A DNA stretch of 64,000 bases from JBGSYN01 sp041750975 (GTDB lineage Bacteria > Pseudomonadota > Alphaproteobacteria > Geminicoccales > Geminicoccaceae): NCBI GenBank assembly GCA_041750975.1, contig JBGSYN010000098.1, forward strand, positions 44,957 through 108,956. Reading direction: 5' to 3'. The position numbers and the translations under genes are program-made. The notes beneath the pieces were generated by a model. It was not told the DNA's origin and did not search any database. It was given only the letters and a program-made list of their open reading frames with translations. Shown piece by piece: positions 16,689-25,864 of this stretch. Position 1 is the stretch's first letter; every line of letters starts with the position of its first letter.

Positions 16689-18272
16689 ATGGAAGCTAGT
16701 GCCGGGATGGGGCGAGCCGAATTGTTGCGCGTCGCCGAGGCTGTTGCCCAGGAGAAGGGCATCACTGCCGGCGAGGTCATCGAGGCCCTGGAGAACGCGG
16801 TACAGACGGCGGCGCGTCGCAAATACGGCATGGATCACGTGATCATTGCCGAAATGGACCGCAGGACCGGCGAGATCAAACTCTACCGCGAGCTTTCGGT
16901 TGCCGAGGACGTGGAAGATCCGGCGCTGCAGATCACGATCGAGGATGCGCGCGAGCGCAATCCCGCGGCACAGGCCGGCGACGTCATCCTCGATCCGCTG
17001 CCGCCGATCGATCTCGGACGGATTTCGGCGCAGAGTGCCAAGCAAGTCATCGTCCAACGGGTCCGCGACGCCGAGCGTCAGCGGCAATATGAGGAGTTCA
17101 AGGACCGCATCGGCGAGGTCGTGGTCGGCGAGGTCAAGCGAATGGAGCACGGCAACGTGCTCGTCGATCTCGGCCGTTCGGAAGCCATCGTGCGCCGTGA
17201 GGATCTGATCCCCCGTGAGAGCTATCGGACCAAGGATCGCATCCGTGGTTTCATTTACGATGTCCGCCATGAAAGCCGAGGGCCGCAGATTTTCCTGTCG
17301 CGGGCCCATCCGACCTTCATGGCGAAGCTGTTCGAGCAGGAAGTCCCCGAAATCTATGATGGCATCATCGAGATCAAGGCGTGCGCCCGAGATGCCGGGA
17401 GCCGCGCCAAGATTGCCGTGATCTCGAAGGATCAGAGCATCGACCCGGTCGGCGCCTGCGTCGGTATGCGCGGCTCGCGCGTGCAGGCCGTGGTGCAGGA
17501 ACTCGCCGGCGAGAAAGTCGACATCATTCCTTGGTCGCCGGACGAAGCCACGTTCGTTGTCAACGCCTTGGCCCCGGCCGAGGTGAGCAAGGTCGTGCTC
17601 GACCCGGATGCCAATCGCATCGAAGTCATTGTCCCTGACCAGCAGCAGCATATCGCGATAGGCCGGCGTGGCCAGAATGTGCGCCTGGCGTCGCAACTGA
17701 CGGGCTGGGACATCGACATCGTTTCCGAGACGGAAGATTCCGAACGCCGCAATCGCGAGTTCCGGCAGTTGACGGACATGTTCACGAGCGGCCTCAATGT
17801 CGAGGAAGTCATCGCGCAACTCCTGGTCACCGAGGGCTTCAGCTCGATCGAGGAGATCGCTGCATGCGATGTCGTCGAACTCGGCGAAATCCAGGGTTTT
17901 GATGAGGAAATCGCCGAGGCTCTGAAGGAACGCGCCCAGGCCGAGCTCGACGAGCAACAGGCGCGGCTTCAAGAAGAGGCCGAAGCCTTGGGCATTGGCG
18001 AGGATCTCGCCAATTTCGAGGCCCTGAACTTCGAGACGGTGGTCGAGCTTGGCCGCAAAGGCGTGCTGACGCTCGAGAACTTTGCCGATCTTGCAGGCGA
18101 CGAACTGGTCGAGCTGCTGCCGGAGGCGGGCCTGTCCGAGGCCGATGCTGGCGAACTCGTCATGCAGGCGCGCGTTGCCCTTGGCTGGATCGAGCCGGAG
18201 GAACTCGAGCTGCAATCCAATGGAGACGAGGCCGTGGCGGCGGTTCCATCGAACGAGGAGGCCTCGGTCTGA
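16689..18272 (+). CDS. nusA: Transcription termination/antitermination factor NusA
   Basis: A 527-residue RNA polymerase-binding factor. Order: N-terminal NusA domain, S1 domain (VVVGEVKRMEHGNVLVDLG, near residue 140), two KH domains (PVGACVGMRGSRVQAVVQEL and HIAIGRRGQNVRLASQLTGW), then two acidic C-terminal repeats. The length is typical of alphaproteobacterial NusA. ATG 16689 has gaaggag upstream. It ends 111 nt before the first standard start of the ylxR-like gene, whose conserved frame reaches back to the nusA stop. Confidence 0.97.
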   Translation: MEASAGMGRAELLRVAEAVAQEKGITAGEVIEALENAVQTAARRKYGMDHVIIAEMDRRTGEIKLYRELSVAEDVEDPALQITIEDARERNPAAQAGDVILDPLPPIDLGRISAQSAKQVIVQRVRDAERQRQYEEFKDRIGEVVVGEVKRMEHGNVLVDLGRSEAIVRREDLIPRESYRTKDRIRGFIYDVRHESRGPQIFLSRAHPTFMAKLFEQEVPEIYDGIIEIKACARDAGSRAKIAVISKDQSIDPVGACVGMRGSRVQAVVQELAGEKVDIIPWSPDEATFVVNALAPAEVSKVVLDPDANRIEVIVPDQQQHIAIGRRGQNVRLASQLTGWDIDIVSETEDSERRNREFRQLTDMFTSGLNVEEVIAQLLVTEGFSSIEEIAACDVVELGEIQGFDEEIAEALKERAQAELDEQQARLQEEAEALGIGEDLANFEALNFETVVELGRKGVLTLENFADLAGDELVELLPEAGLSEADAGELVMQARVALGWIEPEELELQSNGDEAVAAVPSNEEASV

Positions 18273-18382
18273 TAGAAACGGATGCGGATCGTAGCCTCCT
18301 GGTCGGCCAATCTGAGCGGGACGATGCATTAGGATTCGAGCCGGACGACGCCATCGACGATGGCAACCGGCGACGGTGTATC

Positions 18383-19021
18383 GTGACCCGAGAAGTGGTT
18401 CGAAAGTGCGAACTCATACGCTTCGTACTTGATCCCGAAGGTCGTGTGACCCCTGATCTCTCGGAAAAATTGCCCGGCCGCGGGGTTTGGGTTCGGTCGA
18501 ACCGTGCCCATATCGACTTGGCAGGGGAGCGTCGGCTTTTTGGGCGCGCTTTTAAACGTGGGATTATCGTCGATAACGATTTGGCAAATCTGCTGGAGGC
18601 AAGCCTCAGTCGCAGAGCGCTTGACAGCCTCGGATTGGCGCAGCGTGCAGGTCAAGTCCTGGCGGGTTTCGACAAGATTGCCAAGCGTCTCGAAATCGAC
18701 GGCAATCCAAAGGCCCGTGCCGTCGATAGCGGTGCCGGCGTTGCGATTCTCTTGACCTCTGGTGACGCGTCGCTCGATGGCGATGCTTCCAAACTGCGGG
18801 CCAAGGCGCGGCATCTCTACCGGATCGTCGCCTTTTCCCGCGAAGAACTTGGCCGCGCCTTGGGTCGTGACCAGGCCGTTCATGTCTTCGTAGAGCGTGG
18901 ACGGCTGGCCCAGCGGTTCGTTGGAGATTGTCTGCGATTGCGCGGATTTCGCGACTTGGATTTGCAGAATCCGAGTACTGAACAGAAATATAATTGTTCC
19001 GAGGTGGCATCGGCATCATGA
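18383..19021 (+). CDS. YlxR (DUF448)-L7Ae fusion RNA-binding protein; start uncertain
   Basis: A nucleic-acid-binding protein always found between nusA and infB. The N-terminal DUF448/YlxR part reads CELIRFVLDPEGRVTPDLSE then LPGRGVWV. An L7Ae-like domain follows (ALDSLGLAQRAGQVLAGFDK). GTG 18383 is the first standard start, but the same frame upstream encodes RRRCIV (18368-18385), matching the conserved YlxR N-terminus. The true start is therefore probably farther back, for example CTG 18299 or CTG 18269, which overlaps the nusA stop (ctga). No ATG, GTG or TTG exists in that stretch. The stop overlaps the infB ATG. Confidence 0.88.
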   Translation: MTREVVRKCELIRFVLDPEGRVTPDLSEKLPGRGVWVRSNRAHIDLAGERRLFGRAFKRGIIVDNDLANLLEASLSRRALDSLGLAQRAGQVLAGFDKIAKRLEIDGNPKARAVDSGAGVAILLTSGDASLDGDASKLRAKARHLYRIVAFSREELGRALGRDQAVHVFVERGRLAQRFVGDCLRLRGFRDLDLQNPSTEQKYNCSEVASAS

Positions 19022-21786
19022 GTGACACCAAGACCCAAGATCGCGGCGCGAAGATCGGCCTTTCCCGTCCCTCCGGCGGGCGTCTTGAACTAAAGAAAAA
19101 TGTCGATGGCGGTATTGTCCGCCAGAGCTTTTCGCATGGCCGGAGCAAGCAGGTCGCGGTCGAGGTCAAGCGACGTCGGACCGGCGGCCGTGGTGCCGAG
19201 GAGGCAGGTGCCGAGACCGGGCCCGCACCCGACGCACCGCAATCGCGCAATCAGACCTCGGCCCTGAGCCAGGCCCCTTTGCGCAACCAAACTCCCGCCC
19301 GCAGTCAGGGTGGAGCGACACAATCCGCGCGCGTGCAGCCCCGAAGTGGTGCAGCCGTACGCAGCGAGAGCGGCGGCAGATCCGGTGACCGCAATCAACG
19401 CCAGCACGTCGTTCTCAAGCCGCTCACCGACGAAGAAAAATCGGTGCGGCTCAAGGCTCTCAGCGAAGCCCGCAAGGTTGAAGGCGAAGCGCGCAAGAGA
19501 GCCGAGGAAAACGCCCGCCGCGCCGCCGAAGAGGGGGCCCGCCGGCGCGAAGAGGAGGAGGCCGCCCGCCTTCGGAAGGAAGAGGAAGACGCACGCCGCA
19601 AGGCGGAGGATGGCGCCCGCCGCCGTGCCGAGGAACAGGCAGCGCGGCTGCTGGCCGAGGAGGAGCGTCGTCGGCGTGAGGAGGACGAAAAGCGCGTCGC
19701 CCTCGAATCCGCCGCGGCCAAGATCGATGAGGCGCAGTCGAGGCAGACGGAAGGTCTACCGGAAGTTGCAGGCGAGCCCGGATCGGCACTGGCCAAGCCC
19801 CGGGGAGCGCGCACCGCCCGCGAAGAGGAGGAGGAAGAAGCGCGCCGCGGTCGTGGCAAGCCCGATCGTCGTGGTGCTGGCGCGAAGCGCAACGAGCGGC
19901 GTGGCAGACTTACCGTCACCGGCGATGATGATGACGATGTCCGCGCTCCAAGTCTGGCCGCAATGCGACGCCGCCAGGAGCGCGAGCGGCGCCAGAACCA
20001 GGGCAGCAACGAGCCGCAGGTGCGCGAGGTCGTGCTGCCGGAAACCATTTCCGTGCAGGAATTGGCCGCCCGCATGGCGATCCGTGGCGCCGAGGTGGTC
20101 AAGGTGCTGATGAAGAACGGCATCATGACGACCATCAACCAGAATATCGATGCCGATACCGCCGAACTCGTCGTCGGTGAGTTCGGGCACCGGGTCAAGC
20201 GGGTCAGCGAGGCCGATGTCGAGGAAGGTGTCGAGGGTATTACCGACGATGCGGAGGCATTGCAGTCACGGGCGCCGGTGGTCACCGTCATGGGCCATGT
20301 CGACCACGGCAAGACCTCGCTGCTCGATGCCCTGCGCGCCTCCGATGTCGTCGCCGGCGAGGCCGGTGGCATCACCCAGCATATCGGAGCCTACCAAGTG
20401 GATGTCGGTCACGGCGTGCCCGTCACCTTCATCGACACTCCTGGTCATGAGGCCTTCACCCAGATGCGGGCGCGCGGCGCTTCGGTCACCGATCTGGTGA
20501 TCCTGGTCGTCGCCGCCGATGACGGCGTGATGCCGCAAACGGTCGAGGCGATCCGCCACGCCCAGGCTGCCAAGGTTCCGATCATCGTCGCGATCAACAA
20601 GATCGATCGTCCCGAGGCCAATCCCGAACGGGTCAAGAATGAGCTTCTCCAATACGAGCTGATCGTCGAGGATTTTGGCGGCGATGCCCAGTGCATCGAG
20701 GTCAGTGCGACGCAGAAGACCGGTCTCGATAAGCTCATCGATGCCATCCAGCTGCAGGCGGAGTTCCTCGATCTCAAGGCCAATCCCGACCGTGAGGCCC
20801 AGGGCTCGGTCATCGAGGCGCGGCTCGACCGCGGCCGCGGTGTCGTCGCCACGGTTTTGATTAAGCGTGGCACCCTCCGGGTCGGCGACACCATCGTTGC
20901 CGGCGCCCAATGGGGGCGGGTGCGTGCCCTGGTCGACGATCATGGTAGCCCGGTCGAGGCGGCCGGGCCCTCCAAGCCCGTCGAAGTCCTAGGCCTGGAC
21001 GGCGTGCCTGAAGCGGGCGACAAGGTTTCGGTCGTCGACAACGAACGGCGGGCGCGTGACATCACCGATTATCGCCAGCGTAAGCGTCGTGGAGTGGCTC
21101 AGGTGGTGACCGGCGAGGGTGCCGCCAAAACCTCTCTTGAAGAGATGTTCTCGCAATTGCAGCGGGGTGAGGTGAGCGAGTTGCCCCTGGTCGTCAAATC
21201 CGACGTCCATGGCTCGCTCGAAGCGATCGCGGCCGGGCTTGAAAAGCTCGGGACCGATGAAGTCTCGGTGCGGATGCTGCATGGCGGCGTTGGCGGCATC
21301 ACCGAAAGCGATGTCACCCTGGCCCAGGCCTCGAGCGGCATCATCCTCGGCTTCAACGTTCGGGCCAATGCTCAGGCCCGCGAACTGGCCAAGCGCGAGG
21401 GGGTGGAGATCCGCTACTACTCCATCATCTATGAGTTGCTCGACGAGATGAAGGGCATCATGTCCGGCATGCTGGCGCCGGAAGCCCGAGAGGAGATCCT
21501 GGGTCACGCCGAGATCCGGGAGGTCTTCTCGATCACCAAGGTCGGCAAGGTGGCTGGTTGCCGAGTGCTGGACGGCACGATCAGGCGGCAGTCGCGAGCG
21601 CGTCTGTTGCGCGATGATGTCGTCATTTATGAGGGTGCTCTCGGCTCGCTCAAACGATTCAAAGAGGATGTTCGGGAGGTCAAGGAAGGCTTCGAGTGCG
21701 GCATGGCGTTCGAGAGTTACAACGACATCCGCCAAGGTGACGTGATCGAAGCCTATGACATGCAGGAGGTCGCGCGATCCCTTTGA
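19018..21786 (+). CDS. infB: Translation initiation factor IF-2
   Basis: A 922-residue GTPase that places initiator tRNA on the ribosome. The long N-terminal half is a charged Ala/Arg/Glu coiled-coil region (about residues 140-310). The IF2 N-terminal subdomain follows (PETISVQELAARMAIRGAEV). The G domain has GHVDHGKT, DTPGHEAF and NKID. EF-Tu-like domain II and the C-terminal IF-2 domains close the protein. ATG 19018 overlaps the preceding TGA (ATGA); an upstream ATG at 18994 is in frame but less likely. Function is not in doubt. Confidence 0.98.
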   Translation: MSDTKTQDRGAKIGLSRPSGGRLELKKNVDGGIVRQSFSHGRSKQVAVEVKRRRTGGRGAEEAGAETGPAPDAPQSRNQTSALSQAPLRNQTPARSQGGATQSARVQPRSGAAVRSESGGRSGDRNQRQHVVLKPLTDEEKSVRLKALSEARKVEGEARKRAEENARRAAEEGARRREEEEAARLRKEEEDARRKAEDGARRRAEEQAARLLAEEERRRREEDEKRVALESAAAKIDEAQSRQTEGLPEVAGEPGSALAKPRGARTAREEEEEEARRGRGKPDRRGAGAKRNERRGRLTVTGDDDDDVRAPSLAAMRRRQERERRQNQGSNEPQVREVVLPETISVQELAARMAIRGAEVVKVLMKNGIMTTINQNIDADTAELVVGEFGHRVKRVSEADVEEGVEGITDDAEALQSRAPVVTVMGHVDHGKTSLLDALRASDVVAGEAGGITQHIGAYQVDVGHGVPVTFIDTPGHEAFTQMRARGASVTDLVILVVAADDGVMPQTVEAIRHAQAAKVPIIVAINKIDRPEANPERVKNELLQYELIVEDFGGDAQCIEVSATQKTGLDKLIDAIQLQAEFLDLKANPDREAQGSVIEARLDRGRGVVATVLIKRGTLRVGDTIVAGAQWGRVRALVDDHGSPVEAAGPSKPVEVLGLDGVPEAGDKVSVVDNERRARDITDYRQRKRRGVAQVVTGEGAAKTSLEEMFSQLQRGEVSELPLVVKSDVHGSLEAIAAGLEKLGTDEVSVRMLHGGVGGITESDVTLAQASSGIILGFNVRANAQARELAKREGVEIRYYSIIYELLDEMKGIMSGMLAPEAREEILGHAEIREVFSITKVGKVAGCRVLDGTIRRQSRARLLRDDVVIYEGALGSLKRFKEDVREVKEGFECGMAFESYNDIRQGDVIEAYDMQEVARSL

Positions 21787-21857
21787 TGCAACAATGGGGC
21801 GAGTGGAGAACTCCGGCCGCCGCCTCCGTTGCAGCACTGTCGTGCGTGCAGAAGCCA

Positions 21858-22271
21858 ATGGCATCCCGTGATCGATCCGATTCTCCTTCGCAGCGGCAGC
21901 TTCGTGTCGCGGAGCAGATTCGCCATCTTGTGGCCGAAGCCTTGATACGTGGCGAGCTCCATGACACGCGGCTGCACGGTACCAATGTGACGATTGGCGA
22001 GGTTCGGATCAGCCGTGACTTGCGTCATGCCACCGTTTTCGCGGCCGAGCTCGGCAAAGAGCTTTCGCAGACGACGCTGGAAGCGCTCAATGACGCCGCA
22101 CCGCATTTGGCGGGGCGCCTCGGTCGGCAGATGCATTTGAAATATGCGCCGAAACTGAAATTCGTGCCCGACACCATGTTCGACGAGGCGGCACGCATGG
22201 AAAAGCTGATCACCGAGGCTTTGCGCGAACTGCCGTCTCGATCGGACGAGGACGACCGCCATGGGTCGTAA
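21858..22271 (+). CDS. rbfA: Ribosome-binding factor A
   Basis: A small KH-fold protein (137 residues from ATG 21858) that matures the 30S subunit and 16S rRNA 5' end. It starts near SQRQLRVAEQIRHLVAEAL and contains VTIGEVRISRDLRHATVFAA and the C-terminal LKFVPDTMFDEAARMEKLI. An in-frame ATG at 21786 overlaps the infB stop and would add 24 residues with no family similarity, so 21858 is preferred. It overlaps truB by 11 nt. Confidence 0.93.
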   Translation: MASRDRSDSPSQRQLRVAEQIRHLVAEALIRGELHDTRLHGTNVTIGEVRISRDLRHATVFAAELGKELSQTTLEALNDAAPHLAGRLGRQMHLKYAPKLKFVPDTMFDEAARMEKLITEALRELPSRSDEDDRHGS

Positions 22272-23229
22272 GCGGAAGGGCCGACCCATCACCGGATGGC
22301 TGGTGATCGACAAGGGGCCGGATATCACCTCGACCCAGGTGGTGGGGCGGGTCAAGCACATGCTGCAGGCGCAAAAGGTGGGGCACGCAGGGACGCTCGA
22401 TCCTTTGGCGACAGGAGTCCTGCCGATAGCGCTCGGCGAAGCGACCAAGACGGTTCCCTACGTCATGGCGGCGGAAAAGCAATATCGCTTCACGGTTCGT
22501 TTCGGTGAGGCACGCAGCACGGATGATGCCGAGGGCGATGTCCTCGAAAGCTCGCCATCGAGGCCGAGCACTGCCGAGATCGCCGAGCGGCTCCCGGAAT
22601 TCCTGGGGCGGATCCAACAGCGGCCGCCAGCCTATGCGGCGGTCAAGGTCGAGGGTCGGCGGGCCTACGATCTGGCGCGCGAGGGCAATCCGCAGGACCT
22701 GCCCGAACGCGAGGTGCGCATCGATCGCTTCGAGTTGATCGACCGGCCCGACGATGACCATGCAATTTTCGAGGTTACCTGCGGCAAGGGCACTTACGTC
22801 CGTTCCCTGGCCCGCGATCTTGGCGCCGTACTTGGCTGTTTCGGTCATGTGACCGCATTGCGGCGCACCGTCGTCGGACAATTCAATCTGGACAATGCGG
22901 TAAGTCTCGAGAGTTTGTCGCAGATGGTCCAGGAAGACACGTTACCTCAGGTTTTTCTCTCGGTTGTGACAGCGCTGGCCGACATCCCGGCACTTGCCGT
23001 TACCGAGCCCCAGGCGCACCGGTTGCGCTCAGGCCAGACCATCACGATCACGCCGCAATCGGTGCGGGGAACGGTCCTTGATGGTGACACGATCAAGGTG
23101 GTGCGGGAAGGCGAGCTCGTCGCCCTCGGCCGTCTCGATGGCGCTGAGCTCGCTCCGATGCGCGTCTTCACCGCGCAGAACGACGCACGAGCCGTCGGAA
23201 GGAAAACGATCGATGTCGATTACAGCTGA
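22261..23229 (+). CDS. truB: tRNA pseudouridine(55) synthase
   Basis: A 322-residue enzyme making pseudouridine 55 in the T-loop of tRNAs. The catalytic motif is VGHAGTLDPLATGVLPIALG with the nucleophile Asp in TLDP. YAAVKVEGRRAYDLAREG and CGKGTYVRSLARDLG are further family marks. A C-terminal PUA-like part extends to the end. It overlaps rpsO by 17 nt. Confidence 0.97.
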   Translation: MGRKRKGRPITGWLVIDKGPDITSTQVVGRVKHMLQAQKVGHAGTLDPLATGVLPIALGEATKTVPYVMAAEKQYRFTVRFGEARSTDDAEGDVLESSPSRPSTAEIAERLPEFLGRIQQRPPAYAAVKVEGRRAYDLAREGNPQDLPEREVRIDRFELIDRPDDDHAIFEVTCGKGTYVRSLARDLGAVLGCFGHVTALRRTVVGQFNLDNAVSLESLSQMVQEDTLPQVFLSVVTALADIPALAVTEPQAHRLRSGQTITITPQSVRGTVLDGDTIKVVREGELVALGRLDGAELAPMRVFTAQNDARAVGRKTIDVDYS

Positions 23230-23482
23230 ACGCAAACAGACAGTTATCTCCGAATTCCAGACCAAAGAAAACGATACGGGCTCTCCCGAGGTTCAGGTCG
23301 CCATCTTGAGTGAGCGCATCAACAGCCTCACGGAGCACCTGAAAGAACATCAGAAGGACTTCGCCTCGAGGCGAGGGCTCTTGATGATGGTGGGCCAACG
23401 TCGTCGACTTCTGGACTATCTCAAGAAAAGAGAGCCAAGCCGCTATCAGGGCTTGATTGAAAGACTGGGGCTGAGGCGCTGA
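23213..23482 (+). CDS. rpsO: 30S ribosomal protein S15
   Basis: An 89-residue primary 16S-binding protein. The sequence MSITAERKQTVISEFQTKEN and the core GSPEVQVAILSERINSLTEHL are unmistakable. ATG 23213 has ggaaggaaaa upstream and lies inside the truB 3' end. The frame is open to 22994 only because it crosses truB. It is followed by the pnp leader, as in most bacteria. Confidence 0.98.
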   Translation: MSITAERKQTVISEFQTKENDTGSPEVQVAILSERINSLTEHLKEHQKDFASRRGLLMMVGQRRRLLDYLKKREPSRYQGLIERLGLRR

Positions 23483-23598
23483 ACAAAGGCGTGTCCTCAC
23501 CTCGAACGAGAACGACAGGCAGACAGGAAGCGGTCGTTCAACCATTGGCTCGATTCGGCGACGGAATCGCTCGCTCCGGGCCTGAAAGGCAAGAATGA
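23483..23598 (+). promoter_or_regulatory. rpsO-pnp leader with two hairpins
   Basis: The 116-nt spacer contains two inverted repeats: gaacgac/gtcgttc (23510-23516 with 23533-23539, 16-nt loop) and cgattc/gaatcg (23551-23556 with 23564-23569, 7-nt loop). In E. coli the pnp leader is cleaved by RNase III and degraded by PNPase as autoregulation. The position and structures fit a similar arrangement, but this is inference. Confidence 0.5.
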
Positions 23599-25749
23599 AT
23601 GTTTAAGATTACACGCAAGGAGCTCGAATGGGCCGGGCGCAAGCTCGTCTTCGAGAGCGGTCATATCGCCAGGCAGGCGGACGGCGCCGTCGTCGCCAGC
23701 TGGGGCGACAACGTCGTCTTGGCGACCGTCGTTGCCGCCAAGACCGCCCGACCGGACCAGGACTTTTTCCCGCTCACCGTCAACTACCAGGAGAAGGCGT
23801 TCGCGGCTGGCCGCATTCCCGGCGGCTTCTTCAAGCGGGAAGGGCGTCCGACCGAAAAAGAGACGCTGACGTCGCGGCTGATCGATCGTCCGATCCGCCC
23901 ACTATTCGCGGATAATTTCAAGAACGAGACGCAGGTCATCGTCACTGTGCTCGCGCATGACGGCGAGAATGACGCCGATGTCCTGGCGATGGTTGCAGCC
24001 AGTGCCGCGTTGACGATTAGCGGCATCCCGTTTCTCGGCCCCATCGGCGGTGCCCGCATCGGCCTTATGGATGGCGACTACGTGCTCAATCCGAGCATCG
24101 AGCAGCTCAAGGAGAGCCGGCTCGATCTGGTGATGGCCGGCACCCGCGATGCCGTGATGATGGTCGAGTCGGAAGCGCGTGAACTGACCGAAGCCGAGAT
24201 GTTGGGCGCGGTCATGTTCGGTCACAAGGCCTTTCAGCCGGTGATCGATACGATTATCGATCTCGCCCGCTCATGCGCCAAAGAGCCTTGGACGCTTGCC
24301 TCTGTCGACCGTTCGGCACTCAAAGCAACGATGACCGAGGCGATCGGTCCGGCGTTGCGTGAGGCTTACGCCGAGCCGATCAAGCAACAGCGGCAAGAGA
24401 AGGTCGCCAAGATCCGCGAAGAGGCCATGGCCGCCTATGGCGGCGAGACCGCCGAAGAGGCGTTGATTGCCGGCGGGACCTTCAAATCGGTCGAAAAGAA
24501 TATCGTGCGCGGACAGATCCTCGACGAGGGCACGCGTATCGATGGCCGCGATACCCGTACCGTGCGACCGATCGAAGCCGAGGTCGGCGTGCTGCCGCGA
24601 GTTCATGGCTCAGCTCTCTTCACGCGCGGCGAGACGCAGGCACTGGTCGTCACCACGCTCGGCACCGGTCAGGACGAGCAGGTCATCGATGGCCTCGAGG
24701 GCGATTCCCGCCAAGCCTATATGCTGCATTATAATTTTCCGCCCTACTCGGTGGGCGAGGCGGGCCGGATGGGAACGCCGGGCCGGCGCGAGATCGGCCA
24801 TGGCAAGCTTGCCTGGCGCGCGACCCACCCGCTGCTGCCGTCGAAAGAGAGCTTTCCGTATACCATCCGGGTCGTCTCGGAGGTTACGGAGAGCAACGGT
24901 TCGAGCTCGATGGCGACGGTATGCGGCACCTCGCTGGCCCTGATGGATGCCGGCGTACCGTTGACCCGGCCGGTGGCAGGCATCGCCATGGGCCTGATCA
25001 AGGAGGGCGAGCGGTTTGTCGTCCTCTCGGATATCCTGGGCGATGAAGACCATCTCGGCGACATGGATTTCAAGGTTGCGGGAACCGAAATGGGCATCAC
25101 GTCGTTGCAGATGGACATCAAGATTGCCGGGATCACCGAGGAGATCATGCAGGTTGCACTTGACCAAGCCAAAGATGGGCGTTTGCATATTTTGGGCGAG
25201 ATGACCAAGGGTATTGGTGGGGTCCGTGCCGAAATGCGGGAAACCGTGCCGAGGGTGACGACGATCCAGATTCCACAAGACAAGATCGGGGCGGTGATCG
25301 GCCCGGGCGGCAAGGTTATTCGCGAGATCTGCGAGACCACGGGCGCCAAGATCGATATTGGCGACGACGGTACCGTTAAGATCGCATCGGCCGATGCCGC
25401 CGCGAGCCAGGAAGCGGAGAATTGGATCCGCGGTCTGACGGCGACGCCCGAAGTCGGAACGATCTACAACGGCAAAGTCGTCAGGGTTGTCGACTTCGGC
25501 GCCTTCATCAACTTCCTCGGCAGTCAGGATGGCCTTTGCCATATCTCGGAACTGGCCGAGGGACGCGTCGGTAAGGTGACGGATGTCATCAACGAGGGCG
25601 ATACCGTCAAGGTCAAGGTCTTGGCGATCGACGACCGTGGCAAGGTCAAGCTCAGCATGCGCTCCGTCAATCAGGAGACCGGCGAGGAACTCGATGTCGA
25701 ACCGCGACCGCAGCGCTCGAGTGGCCCACGACGCCAGCACGCAAGTTGA
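23599..25749 (+). CDS. pnp: Polyribonucleotide nucleotidyltransferase (PNPase)
   Basis: A 716-residue 3'-5' phosphorolytic exoribonuclease of the RNA degradosome. It has two RNase PH domains (ATVVAAKTARPDQDFFPLTV; second domain VVTTLGTGQDEQVIDGLEGD) separated by a helical linker. A KH domain (IGAVIGPGGKVIREICETTG) and an S1 domain (GTIYNGKVVRVVDFGAFINF) follow. The length is normal. Confidence 0.98.
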   Translation: MFKITRKELEWAGRKLVFESGHIARQADGAVVASWGDNVVLATVVAAKTARPDQDFFPLTVNYQEKAFAAGRIPGGFFKREGRPTEKETLTSRLIDRPIRPLFADNFKNETQVIVTVLAHDGENDADVLAMVAASAALTISGIPFLGPIGGARIGLMDGDYVLNPSIEQLKESRLDLVMAGTRDAVMMVESEARELTEAEMLGAVMFGHKAFQPVIDTIIDLARSCAKEPWTLASVDRSALKATMTEAIGPALREAYAEPIKQQRQEKVAKIREEAMAAYGGETAEEALIAGGTFKSVEKNIVRGQILDEGTRIDGRDTRTVRPIEAEVGVLPRVHGSALFTRGETQALVVTTLGTGQDEQVIDGLEGDSRQAYMLHYNFPPYSVGEAGRMGTPGRREIGHGKLAWRATHPLLPSKESFPYTIRVVSEVTESNGSSSMATVCGTSLALMDAGVPLTRPVAGIAMGLIKEGERFVVLSDILGDEDHLGDMDFKVAGTEMGITSLQMDIKIAGITEEIMQVALDQAKDGRLHILGEMTKGIGGVRAEMRETVPRVTTIQIPQDKIGAVIGPGGKVIREICETTGAKIDIGDDGTVKIASADAAASQEAENWIRGLTATPEVGTIYNGKVVRVVDFGAFINFLGSQDGLCHISELAEGRVGKVTDVINEGDTVKVKVLAIDDRGKVKLSMRSVNQETGEELDVEPRPQRSSGPRRQHAS

Positions 25750-25864
25750 CCCCTCGCAAGGCTAAGGAAAATATTCCCTAGACAGGAACCCGGGCTTATG
25801 GCACCATTGCGAGGACAAGGTGCGATACGCCGGGCGTTTACACGGATTTTAGAAAGCGACTGAA

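Noticed and set aside
16302..18329. 675-residue open frame antisense to nusA
   Set aside because: It lies opposite a fully conserved nusA; long antisense frames are common in high-GC DNA. The same applies to other long antisense frames over lnt, infB, pnp and secA.
19470..19860. Charged repeats in infB as a separate repeat element
   Set aside because: The Ala/Arg/Glu-rich coding is the normal low-complexity N-terminal region of alphaproteobacterial IF-2.
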